Shown piece after piece: positions 49,412 through 56,924 of a stretch of DNA of 64,000 nucleotides. Positions within the stretch are counted from its first letter, which is position 1; every line of letters starts with the position of its first letter. The translations under genes and the position numbers were made by a program. The stretch is from contig NZ_JAENIL010000001.1 of NCBI RefSeq assembly GCF_016595505.1, positions 186,001 to 250,000 of the forward strand, written 5' to 3'. The notes beneath the pieces are model-generated. The model saw only the letters and a list, made by a program, of their open reading frames with translations. It had not been told where the DNA came from and searched no databases. Origin of the DNA: Pelagicoccus mobilis (GTDB taxonomy: Bacteria > Verrucomicrobiota > Verrucomicrobiia > Opitutales > Opitutaceae).

Positions 49412-50254
49412 ATGAAACCCCTCGCCCTTTTACTCCTCCTAATTGCTACCTCACCTTTGTTTTCAAAAACCCAGCCCGACAGCATCGTCGAATACAAGGA
49501 AACCGCCGAGGGCAAACTGACTCTCCATATCTTCAATCCCCCGGGACATCGCCCAACAGACTCCACCCCTGCCATCGTTTTCTTCTTCGGAGGGGGCTGG
49601 AAAAGCGGCGATCCAAGTCACTTCTACCGGCAAAGCGAGTACCTCGCTTCCCGCGGCCTAGTCGCCATCTGCGCCGACTACCGCACCGCGACGAGACATG
49701 GCACCACCCCTCAGGCTTGCGTCAAGGACGGCAAGTCCGCAATCCGCTGGGTACGCGCCCACGCCGCCGAGCTAGGAATCGCCCCCGATCGGATCGCTGC
49801 CGGAGGAGGTTCCGCAGGAGGCCATGTCGCAGCCGCCACCGCCACCCTTGCCGGATTCAACGAGGAAGGCGAAGACACAACGATCAGCTGTCGCCCCGAC
49901 GCGCTCGCCCTTTTCAATCCGGTCTTCGACAACAGCTCCGAAGGCTACGGCTTCGATCGCGTAAAAGACTACTGGCGAGACTTCTCCCCCCTTCACAACA
50001 TCGGAGAACAAACACCGCCGACCATCGTTTTCCTGGGGACCAACGACCACCTCGTGAAAGTCTCTTCCGCTGAGTCCTTCAAAAAACAAATGGAAGCGAA
50101 TCAAAATCGCTGCGAGCTCCTCCTCTTCGAAGGGCATAGGCACGGATTCTTCAACGAAGCAAAATACTACGAAACACTGCTCGAGACCGACAAGTTCCTA
50201 ACTTCGCTCGGCTACCTAAACGGAAAACCAACACTCAAAAAAGAAGAGAGCTAG
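49412..50254 (+). CDS. Secreted alpha/beta-hydrolase (BD-FAE/carboxylesterase-like)
   Basis: A 280-residue protein starting at ATG 49412, preceded by AAAAGGGTAGT; a GTG six codons upstream is less likely. It has a signal peptide (PLALLLLLIATSPLFS). The alpha/beta-hydrolase fold has the oxyanion region VFFFGGGWKSGDP, nucleophile elbow GGGSAGGHVAA (Ser near residue 135), acid Asp in FLGTNDHLVKV and His in FEGHRHGFF. The family covers esterases and peptidase-like enzymes that deacylate small molecules and plant or algal glycans. It could deacetylate polysaccharides; no neighbour fixes this. Confidence 0.78.
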   Translation: MKPLALLLLLIATSPLFSKTQPDSIVEYKETAEGKLTLHIFNPPGHRPTDSTPAIVFFFGGGWKSGDPSHFYRQSEYLASRGLVAICADYRTATRHGTTPQACVKDGKSAIRWVRAHAAELGIAPDRIAAGGGSAGGHVAAATATLAGFNEEGEDTTISCRPDALALFNPVFDNSSEGYGFDRVKDYWRDFSPLHNIGEQTPPTIVFLGTNDHLVKVSSAESFKKQMEANQNRCELLLFEGHRHGFFNEAKYYETLLETDKFLTSLGYLNGKPTLKKEES

Positions 50255-50373
50255 CGTGGAGTCAGCGACGTTCCTTAGCCAAAGAACTCTACTTGGCTTT
50301 TAGCACAAAATAGCCAATCGCAGAGAAGAGTAACTGTAACTGTTTTCTCCAACACCACACAAGACCACTTGCA

Positions 50374-50721
50374 TTGAAAAATAGGATACAATCCTTCGCT
50401 CACGCGCTTCGAGGGATTCGAGAGTTCATTGCCCTAGGAGCAAACGCGAAACTCCAATGCCTTGCAGCCCTCGCGATTATCGTCGTTGGGCTGATTCTAC
50501 AGTTCACGCGATTCGAATGGATAGCCGTTATCCTGTGTATCGGAAGCGTACTCGCAGCAGAAGCGATCAACACCGCAATCGAGGAACTGGCCAACGAAGT
50601 CACCGAAGAGAAAAGCGAGCGTATCCGACGCGTCAAAGACATCGCCGCCGGAGCGGTTCTCATCCTTTCTCTCGCCTCCCTCGTCGTTGCCATCCTCATC
50701 ATCCTAAATCGACTAAACTAA
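50374..50721 (+). CDS. dgkA: Diacylglycerol kinase / undecaprenol kinase family
   Basis: A 115-residue membrane protein with TTG start at 50374. Three membrane helices are visible (about 25-45, 47-65 and 90-112), with the family signature EAINTAIEELANEV near residues 62-75 and the following KDIAAGAVLI. The protein size is normal for the DgkA family, which phosphorylates lipid alcohols such as diacylglycerol or undecaprenol. It converges with gpsA (144 bases between the ends), so a link to phospholipid synthesis is natural, but the genes are on opposite strands. Confidence 0.85.
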   Translation: MKNRIQSFAHALRGIREFIALGANAKLQCLAALAIIVVGLILQFTRFEWIAVILCIGSVLAAEAINTAIEELANEVTEEKSERIRRVKDIAAGAVLILSLASLVVAILIILNRLN

Positions 50722-50865
50722 AGATCCCAACTCCAGGCAAACTGCGTACTAGACAAGGGAAACGAATCCGAGCCGAACAAAGGAACCAAAATCGCCGCCC
50801 CGGAGAAACGATCAAATATAAAGCAGACCTGTATCGAGAAATCGGTTACCTTGAAAAAAGAGAAT

Positions 50866-51876
50866 CTATAGCGATTCCGCCTTCAAATCCCGCGTCATCA
50901 AACGCTCGATACCATCCTTAGGACTTACGCCATTGTAGAGCGTCTCGTAGATTTGTTCGATGATCGGAGCGTCGATGCCCTTCTCTTGGCAAAGCTTGTG
51001 GTACCCAAGACAGGTCTTGTATCCCTCGACTGTCATCTTCCGCTCGTTGATCAGCTCGTCGATCGTCACGCCCGTAGCAATCAACTCACCAAAGGTACGA
51101 TTCCGGCTTTCCTGACCATTACAGGTGAGAACGAGGTCGCCCATTCCGCTCAAGCCATAGAAAGTCGCCGTCTCTCCGCCCAGAGCCGTTCCGATCCGGT
51201 GCATTTCCGCCAAAGAGCGAGTGAGAAGCGCTGCCTTGGCATTATCCGTGAGACCCAGTCCATCACAGCACCCGGATGCAATCGCGTAGACGTTCTTGAG
51301 CGAGCCGCCCAACGAGACTCCCTTGAGGTCGCTCGAGCGATAAACGCGCAAAGCCGGCCCGCTCATCGCCTTCTGAATCTCTTCAGCCTCCCCGCCCTCG
51401 AGGGTACTGGCTAGCACGATAGCCGAAGGCTGGTGACCCGCCACTTGGCTCGCAAACGTGGGACCACTCAGAGTTCCAACCGCATAGCCCGGCAGCTCTT
51501 CCTGGATCACCTCGTAAGGGAACTGCTGGGTTCCCTCTTCAACCCCCTTCGTCAGGGTCAAAATGAGCTTCAGTTTCCCACTGGAGTTTTGAGCGAGTGA
51601 TTCACGAATCTCCCGACAAACATTACGCAAAAACTTAGTCGGAGCAGCGATGATGCAAACATCCGCTTCCCCCAGGGCTGGCTGATACTCGTGAGTCACG
51701 GTCATGGTCTCACCCAAAGGATACCCTGCCAAAAATTCCTCGTTCTCACGCGTTTCCCTCATTCGCTCGGCTTGGCTCTCCTCGCGAGGCACGAGCGTCA
51801 CGTTCTCACCAAGCGCATCCAAATGGATCGCAACGGCTGTACCCCAGGCACCGGCAGGTAGTATACAGAAATTCAT
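50866..51876 (-). CDS. gpsA: Glycerol-3-phosphate dehydrogenase [NAD(P)+]
   Basis: A 336-residue protein from ATG 51876, matching the usual GpsA length. The frame continues upstream to 52209, but that part has no GpsA homology and overlaps a decayed regulator. Features: dinucleotide fold FCILPAGAWGTAVAIHL, substrate-binding LGTLSGPTFASQV-like segment, catalytic Lys in GSLKNVYAIASGCCDGLGLTDNAKAALLTRSLAEM, and MTVEGYKTCLGYH before the C-terminus. It makes sn-glycerol-3-phosphate from dihydroxyacetone phosphate for lipid synthesis. DHAP is also a product of the rhamnulose-1-phosphate aldolase reaction, though there is no evidence of co-regulation. Confidence 0.93.
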   Translation of the reverse strand: MNFCILPAGAWGTAVAIHLDALGENVTLVPREESQAERMRETRENEEFLAGYPLGETMTVTHEYQPALGEADVCIIAAPTKFLRNVCREIRESLAQNSSGKLKLILTLTKGVEEGTQQFPYEVIQEELPGYAVGTLSGPTFASQVAGHQPSAIVLASTLEGGEAEEIQKAMSGPALRVYRSSDLKGVSLGGSLKNVYAIASGCCDGLGLTDNAKAALLTRSLAEMHRIGTALGGETATFYGLSGMGDLVLTCNGQESRNRTFGELIATGVTIDELINERKMTVEGYKTCLGYHKLCQEKGIDAPIIEQIYETLYNGVSPKDGIERLMTRDLKAESL

Positions 51877-51879
51877 AAT

Positions 51880-52380
51880 GATGGATTCTTTTCTTCCGTT
51901 CGTCCGAGATTCGTCGGACCAAAATTCTTTTGCATGCTGCAGGCTTAGACTCAGTCCTTCCAGCTTTTGTTTGATAAATAACGCTTTGGAACGAATCGAG
52001 CAATGCGTTCCCAACTCCTCCAAACGTCTCAACACGATATCCACCCGACTACGCTCCAAGCACCGCGACATCTTGAGGAACCTTGAGTCCCACACGCTCG
52101 CAGGATCGAACCACCACCGCGCCACGCGGGGCATGGGCTGCCTAAACAACCAAGGGCGCCTGCTGCGATAAGTGCCTATCATCCAGCTCCTCCTGCCCCC
52201 TCGTTCCACTGATTCTTGCCGCCAATACTGCTACTTCCTTGTAGTACACTCACCGATACACCTTTGACCTTCAGAAAACGGCAATATCCGTGCTCAATCT
52301 GCTCTGAATACCAAAGTCCTCCTACCCTACAAAACCAATAGCGACGGAATCCCCGGCTCACAAAAAAGCGGTTCATCACC
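51880..52380 (-). pseudogene. Decayed XylR/LacI-type regulator remnant
   Basis: Not one open frame, but pieces in different minus-strand frames line up with the effector domain of XylR-type regulators. Piece A (about 52376-52230) reads RRYWFCRVGGLWYSEQIEHG, matching the family's F(A)FCG...WS(D/E)xR..GF block. Piece B (about 52193-52049), in another frame and interrupted by a stop, reads QEELDDRH, then AAHAPRGAVVVRSCERVGLK followed by VPQDVAVLGA, matching the highly conserved AAND-RG...C..AGL.VPEDVAVLGV block. A stop codon follows directly. A third frame (about 52049-51880) has RRLEELGTH- and LQHAKEFW-like segments that could be the AraC HTH remnant. The N-terminus is missing, replaced by stem-loop repeats at 52410-52480. 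The reading frames show at least two frameshifts. Confidence 0.5.
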
Positions 52381-52420
52381 AAGTCCAGTGGATTGCTGCT
52401 TGAGGCGAGACTGTTGGGGT

Positions 52421-52477
52421 TCCCGCTTCAGCGGGCTTATCGGTTCCCTTTGGTGAGAGTTGCCGCCTAAAGGCGGG
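52421..52477. repeat. Two adjacent GC-rich stem-loops in extragenic DNA
   Basis: Stem-loop CCCGC-TTCA-GCGGG (52422-52435) and CCGCC-TAAA-GGCGG (52463-52476). Each lies next to a GTTGGG(G)TTC word (GTTGGGGTTC before the first, GTTGGGTTCT after the second). The shared word suggests two copies of one repeat unit inserted head to tail or inverted. They lie where the N-terminal part of the decayed regulator would be expected. Confidence 0.45.
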
Positions 52478-52521
52478 ACGGTTGGGTTCTCTTCCACTGC
52501 AAAGGGTCATGAACCAAAAAA

Positions 52522-52549
52522 GAGCGTTCAGGCTTCAGCCCGAACGCTC
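52522..52549 (-). terminator. Rho-independent terminator of the Gfo/Idh/MocA gene
   Basis: Stem GAGCGTTC / GAACGCTC extended inward by GGC/GCC with a TTCA loop, followed on the minus strand by TTTTTTGG. It lies 20 bases beyond the stop codon of the gene at 52570-53970. Confidence 0.85.
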
Positions 52550-52569
52550 GCAAATTAATGTGCGACTAA

Positions 52570-53970
52570 CTAACCGTTGAGAACCCAGCCCTTGCGGTAC
52601 TCTTTCCGCAGAAGACGATTCGCCTCAGGACTGTTGGTGACTTCCATTTTCTTCGCGTTGTACTCGAGCTTTTTGCCGACATCGAAGGCGACTGAGCCAA
52701 GCAGCAACTGCTCGATCATAACACCCGAATAGTCGAAGTTACACGAAGTCTGGAGATCCGTCTTACAGGCATGAGTCCACTCTTCGCTAAAGTTGGCCAC
52801 CTTTCTCTCACGCACCTTGATCTTAGTCGAATCATAGTAGGACAAGTCCGCAGCCTTTCCGTATGGAATAACAGTGCGGGTTGTGAAGTCTGCGACGATG
52901 AATCCCTTCGATCCCTTGAACAAGGCTCCGTGGCCGATTTGACCTAGATCGACGTATTTGAGCGGGTTCTTGGGACGGTTTCCACCTTGGTGCCATGAAA
53001 CGCGGATCGCTCCTCTCCATTCATTGGCAGGATTGATGCAGCTGGAGCTCATACGAGAGGGAGAAACCTCCGGATTGTAAGGCTCGCCCTCCGCCTGGGC
53101 TGAAATCGGATAATCAGCGTCGAGTGGATTGAACGCTAAATCCATGGTATGGCTTCCCATATCGCCGATCTGCCAGTTGCCGAAGTCACGGTACATGTTC
53201 CAAGAGAGACAGTTAGAACCTCGTGGCCAGGTCTTCGGATCCGCATTGAAGTAAGAATGCGTTTCCTTGCCTGAACGCCAATCGCGAGCGATGAAATAGT
53301 CCTCGCTGAACGGATGCATTGGCGACGGACCAACCCATAGGTCCCAATCGATGAAGTCCGGAGCTGAACCAGTCGCCTTCGGGTAGCTGGTCTTGTTGTG
53401 ATAACGGTTGCCCCAAGCATGCACATCCTTCAGGTCGCCAATCGCGCCTTCGTGGATCAATTCCCGGATGTACGCGAAATTCGGATCGAAGTGGCGTTGA
53501 GTACCACACTGGGTCGCGACCTTGCTCCGGTTCGCGATATAGGTTTCACGAACGAGACGAGCTTCCTCGACACTGTTCGCCAATGGCTTTTCGCCGTAAA
53601 CATGCAGACCGCGATTCATCGCCCAGATGGAAATGAAAGCGTGGTGGTGGTCGGGCGTACAGACCACGATCGCATCGAGATCCTTTTGATCCAGACACTT
53701 ACGCCAGTCTTTGTAATGCTTCGCCTTGGGGTATCTCTTGGCAGCCGCACCCAAAGCCCTGGAGTTTACATCGCAGAGAGCGACCACATTCTCCTGGTCC
53801 AGCATATTGAAGTGAGCCTGAGCTCTGCCCCAACAACCGATAAGCGCTATGTTCAGCTTATTACCGGGGCGGTTCTTTCCAAACAGGGAACCCGATGGGA
53901 GTATGAGCACTCCCGCTCCGGCGACAGCGCTTTTTGACAGAAAACTGCGACGAGAAAGATTATTATTCAA
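52570..53970 (-). CDS. Gfo/Idh/MocA-family oxidoreductase with Tat signal
   Basis: A 466-residue protein starting at TTG 53970, preceded at good distance by AAAGGAAAG, one of the few clear ribosome-binding sites here. Residues 5-30 are a twin-arginine signal (LSRRSFLSKSAVAGAGVLIL). The Rossmann fold starts KLNIALIGCWGRAQAHFNML. Catalytic-loop EKP is intact (VYGEKPLANSVEEAR). C-terminal domain with WRGAIRVSWHQGGNRPKNP and ends LLRKEYRKGWVLNG. It differs clearly from the relative at 47144-48520, so this is not a recent duplication. Periplasmic sugar oxidation or redox-type glycoside cleavage is possible; the substrate is unknown. Separated from the microcompartment operon by its terminator at 54354-54381. 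Confidence 0.83.
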   Translation of the reverse strand: MNNNLSRRSFLSKSAVAGAGVLILPSGSLFGKNRPGNKLNIALIGCWGRAQAHFNMLDQENVVALCDVNSRALGAAAKRYPKAKHYKDWRKCLDQKDLDAIVVCTPDHHHAFISIWAMNRGLHVYGEKPLANSVEEARLVRETYIANRSKVATQCGTQRHFDPNFAYIRELIHEGAIGDLKDVHAWGNRYHNKTSYPKATGSAPDFIDWDLWVGPSPMHPFSEDYFIARDWRSGKETHSYFNADPKTWPRGSNCLSWNMYRDFGNWQIGDMGSHTMDLAFNPLDADYPISAQAEGEPYNPEVSPSRMSSSCINPANEWRGAIRVSWHQGGNRPKNPLKYVDLGQIGHGALFKGSKGFIVADFTTRTVIPYGKAADLSYYDSTKIKVRERKVANFSEEWTHACKTDLQTSCNFDYSGVMIEQLLLGSVAFDVGKKLEYNAKKMEVTNSPEANRLLRKEYRKGWVLNG

Positions 53971-54353
53971 AACGGAAAACTTTCCTTTAATTGAGGTTAT
54001 TTTTGGGCAGGCGCTCGAAACGCCTGAGGGTTATTATGAGTCGGATTTGAAAGAATGGCCGAGGAGCAACAGCGACTCCGTCTCCGCGATCATTTCAAAA
54101 CCACCCTTATTCTCTCACAAATCGCCCCGAAAACGTTATCAAATTTTGATCAATCACTAGGCCATCTGTACCAAAATCCTAGATACTGCGACAAAATCGT
54201 AAGAATAGGACACATCTGTCCTAAGGAACGAATTCCAAAGCCCCTCATTCTTGGGACCACGTGATGCCCCCAAATTACGAGATTTCCCCTACAGCCAACA
54301 CGCCCACCAAAGCACCGCAACTAATACTCCCAATTAGAGATGCTCCTCATAAA
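53971..54353. other. Intergenic stretch, promoter of the oxidoreductase gene
   Basis: About 380 bases between the Gfo/Idh/MocA start and the microcompartment operon terminator. A short ORF at 54055-54264 (+) lacks family features and is not called. Nothing else recognised. Confidence 0.4.
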
Positions 54354-54381
54354 GTGGGGGTGCACATCACTACACCCCCAC
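54354..54381 (-). terminator. Terminator of the microcompartment operon
   Basis: A perfect 9-bp stem GTGGGGGTG / CACCCCCAC with a 10-base loop lies 22 bases downstream of the alcohol dehydrogenase stop. On the minus strand only TTTAT follows, so the T-run is short. The very stable stem still makes it the probable 3' end of the operon. Confidence 0.7.
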
Positions 54382-54403
54382 CGTCAATAGACAACATACA
54401 AAG

Positions 54404-55645
54404 CTATACTTCGATCATCACCTTCACGCCTTCTTGGCGGAGATTGGTCTGAAAGGCCTCATCGATCTTCTCTAGCGGGAATTTATGCGTGATGATCGAT
54501 GTAACGGGTAACCCGATTCGCTCCGCCCGTTGCAGGAAGTGATAGGCGTTCGGGTATTCAAAACTGTTATACACCCAGCTGCCCACGAGTGTAATTTCTT
54601 TCGCGCAAATGTCGCGGTGCGGGTTAATCGCGCACTCGCCGCCATCGACAAAGTGGCCCACCTCGCAAATACCGCCGCCACGGCGAATCATCTTGTAGAG
54701 ATTTGCATGAGCGACAGGAACACCCGTGACCTGGAAGCCCCAGTGAGCCCCTAGTCCCTTAGTGAGACTCCTCACCTTGTCCGCGATTTCGTCGGCACTT
54801 GCATACTCCTTGTAGTTGATGGTCTCGTCCGCTCCGAGCGACTTCGCCATCGCCAAGCGCCCCGGATTCCCATCGAGGGCAATGATGTTGTTCACGCCAT
54901 GCGTACGGAGAACCGCAATCATCAGAAGCCCAATCGGGCCACAGCCCTGCACCACGATGCGAGAACGGAAATTCAAACGATTGCCGCCACAGCTCTTCGC
55001 TCGCTCAAGAGCATGGCAAACCACCGCCGCCGGCTCGATCAAGCAGCGAAGCTCCACACTCATGTCGTTTACCACGAAGAATGAAGATCCCGGGCGAATG
55101 ATCAGGTACTCGCCAAAGTAACCATTGAAGTGGTTGTTCGGTTCGTCCGGAAGCAGACCATAGACCTTCAAGTCATCGCTGAGGTTCGCCTTAGCGGGAT
55201 TGTACTTGGCGATCAGGCAATCCGGAGAGGTCTCCATCAAGCTGGTGACAATCTTATCCCCTACCTTCACCTCCTTGCCGACGCTATCCATCTTGATGTT
55301 AGCGCCGACTTGAATGACTTCGCCCGTCCCTTCATGCCCCAGCACGTTCGGAGTAAGTCCAAACGGGTCGGACTTGTAGCAATGCACATCCGTGCCGCAA
55401 ACACCACAAGCTTCCACCTTCACCAGAATCTCGTCCGGTCCTATTTCGCGTAGCGGAAACTCGCGAATCTCGAGCTTCTTGGGTTCGACAAGAACCGCGG
55501 CACGCCCCGATTTCGCACTAGAAGGGACGGCCGCGGCGGAAGCAATTGTTTGAGCAGGAGGCTTTGCCGTAGAACTTCCAGGACCAATCAGTCCCTTGTT
55601 TCGAAGCACTTCCTGAACGATTTTAGAAATATCAGTCGTATCCAT
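54404..55645 (-). CDS. Zinc-type alcohol dehydrogenase with N-terminal microcompartment encapsulation peptide
   Basis: A 413-residue medium-chain dehydrogenase. The first 20 residues contain an amphipathic helix (ISKIVQEVLRNKGL) and are joined by an Ala/Pro/Ser-rich linker (about 21-47) to the enzyme. This is the architecture of encapsulation peptides on microcompartment cargo. Catalytic zinc ligands are Cys83 (GVCGTDVH) and His104-Glu105 (LGHEGTGE). The four-Cys structural zinc loop is missing. The Rossmann motif is VVQGCGPIGLLMIAV. It probably reduces L-lactaldehyde to 1,2-propanediol, regenerating NAD+ for the aldehyde dehydrogenase inside the shell; oxidation of another alcohol is the alternative. 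Last gene of the operon, 146 bases after mdh. The extension is too long to be a normal ADH start. Confidence 0.82.
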   Translation of the reverse strand: MDTTDISKIVQEVLRNKGLIGPGSSTAKPPAQTIASAAAVPSSAKSGRAAVLVEPKKLEIREFPLREIGPDEILVKVEACGVCGTDVHCYKSDPFGLTPNVLGHEGTGEVIQVGANIKMDSVGKEVKVGDKIVTSLMETSPDCLIAKYNPAKANLSDDLKVYGLLPDEPNNHFNGYFGEYLIIRPGSSFFVVNDMSVELRCLIEPAAVVCHALERAKSCGGNRLNFRSRIVVQGCGPIGLLMIAVLRTHGVNNIIALDGNPGRLAMAKSLGADETINYKEYASADEIADKVRSLTKGLGAHWGFQVTGVPVAHANLYKMIRRGGGICEVGHFVDGGECAINPHRDICAKEITLVGSWVYNSFEYPNAYHFLQRAERIGLPVTSIITHKFPLEKIDEAFQTNLRQEGVKVMIEV

Positions 55646-55791
55646 TTTAAGTTACGTTTCTGGGAGCGTCTTCAATCAGATACTTTAATATATAGCTTAA
55701 GAACAGCAGAGCCGCCCCTCCAACGACCCAAACATCAGAGGGACGAGCTCTACTTAGCCCGTTTTACGGGACCAACCTAAGACAAATTTTG
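55646..55791. other. Intergenic spacer between mdh and adh genes with small hairpin
   Basis: A 146-base spacer inside the operon. A CCCGT-TTT-ACGGG hairpin lies around 55758-55770 and is not followed by a T-run. The size suggests either an internal promoter or a processing site for the last gene. Confidence 0.3.
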
Positions 55792-56802
55792 TTAGATGCT
55801 CAGACCGAGTTCGCCAAAGGCCACCTCACGCTCTTCGAGCAGTTCCGCGTTCGACGCAGCGATCTTTTCCTTCGCGTATTCGGAAAGAGAGATACCTTCT
55901 ACTACGCGCCACTTGCCTGCACCGTCGACGCGGATCGGAAGCGAAGTGATGATGCCAGCAGGTGTGCCATACTCTCCAGAGGATACAACACAGACGCTGT
56001 GGATTTCACCACGGCTTGGGTTTGAAAGATCACGCACGGTATCCACAACAGCGTTTGCAGCAGAAGCGGCCGAGGATGCACCACGTGCTTCGATGATCGC
56101 CTTACCGCGTTGCCCCACATCCGGAACAAAAGTATCACGCAACCAAGCTTGGTCAGCGATCACTTCAGTTACCTTCTTACGGCCGATCTTCGCGTTTTCG
56201 AAATCTGGATACATTGTTGGGCTGTGGTTGCCCCAGATAGCGAGCTCGGTAACTTCCTTAACGGGAACACCTGCCTTCTGAGCGAGCTGAGTCTTGGCGC
56301 GATTCTCGTCAAGACGTGTCATCGCGAAGAACTGCTCGTTTGGAATGTCCGGAGCGCTCTTCATCGCGATTAGGGCATTGGTGTTACATGGGTTGCCAAC
56401 TACCACAACACGCACACTTGGCTTCGCGTTATCGTTGATCGCCTTACCTTGACCAACAAAAACCTTACCATTGATACCGAGCAGATCCGCACGCTCCATA
56501 CCTGCCTTGCGCGGTACTGAGCCAACGAGCAGCGCCCAATCAACGTCCTTGAAACCAACGTTCAGATCATCTGTCTGCACTATCTCAGTCACGAGCGGAA
56601 ATGCGCAGTCGTCGAGCTCCATGGCAACGCCCTTGAGCGCTTTCATGCCTGGCTCGATTTCGATGAGGTTGAGAGCAACAGGCTGGTCCGCTCCGAACAT
56701 CTGTCCGGAAGCGATACGGAAAAGCAGAGCGTAGCCAATGTTACCGGCAGCTCCTGTTACTGCGACGCGAATGGGTTCTTTCTTGGAGGAAAACGTATTC
56801 AT
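55792..56802 (-). CDS. mdh: Malate dehydrogenase in the microcompartment operon
   Basis: A 336-residue NAD-dependent malate dehydrogenase of the cytosolic/type 2 class. Dinucleotide site [21 protein letters not shown]; substrate arginine-containing loop [14 protein letters not shown]; catalytic His in [23 protein letters not shown]. The N-terminus ([12 protein letters not shown]) has no encapsulation helix, so the enzyme is probably outside the shell or targeted indirectly. In PV-type loci a lactate/malate dehydrogenase homologue is a regular member. The role may be cytosolic NAD balance or lactate handling; lactate activity is not expected from the loop arginine, which favours malate/oxaloacetate. 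It could also be the organism's only mdh. Confidence 0.87.
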   Translation of the reverse strand: MNTFSSKKEPIRVAVTGAAGNIGYALLFRIASGQMFGADQPVALNLIEIEPGMKALKGVAMELDDCAFPLVTEIVQTDDLNVGFKDVDWALLVGSVPRKAGMERADLLGINGKVFVGQGKAINDNAKPSVRVVVVGNPCNTNALIAMKSAPDIPNEQFFAMTRLDENRAKTQLAQKAGVPVKEVTELAIWGNHSPTMYPDFENAKIGRKKVTEVIADQAWLRDTFVPDVGQRGKAIIEARGASSAASAANAVVDTVRDLSNPSRGEIHSVCVVSSGEYGTPAGIITSLPIRVDGAGKWRVVEGISLSEYAKEKIAASNAELLEEREVAFGELGLSI

Positions 56803-56842
56803 AATTTCGAGATTGGTTGGAATTTTTAGAGATGGCTGAGTC

Positions 56843-56878
56843 GAATCTCTCGCGAGATTCGCTACACTCTCTCGTAGC
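56843..56878 (-). promoter_or_regulatory. Stem-loop cluster between aldolase and mdh genes
   Basis: Two hairpins in a row. GAATCTC-(4)-GAGATTC (56843-56860) has, in the minus-strand transcript, a GCGA (GNRA) tetraloop, which is especially stable. GCTAC-n8-GTAGC (56861-56878, sharing its border) follows. A third hairpin, AAGTC-(4)-GACTT, is at 56902-56915. None has a T-run, so an mRNA-stability or processing element setting shell/aldolase versus dehydrogenase levels is more likely than termination. Confidence 0.45.
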
Positions 56879-56924
56879 GTACCGAGCGAAGAGACACGTA
56901 CAAGTCGCGAGACTTTCGAAACTC

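Noticed and set aside
51877-52209. N-terminal extension of GpsA
   Set aside because: GpsA proteins begin with the dinucleotide fold right after the ATG at 51876; the extension overlaps the decayed regulator.
52179-52382. 67-codon minus-strand ORF as an independent small gene
   Set aside because: Its sequence matches part of a XylR-type effector domain that continues in other frames, so it is described as part of a pseudogene.
54055-54264. 69-codon plus-strand ORF
   Set aside because: No family features or ribosome-binding site; lies in the promoter region of the oxidoreductase gene.
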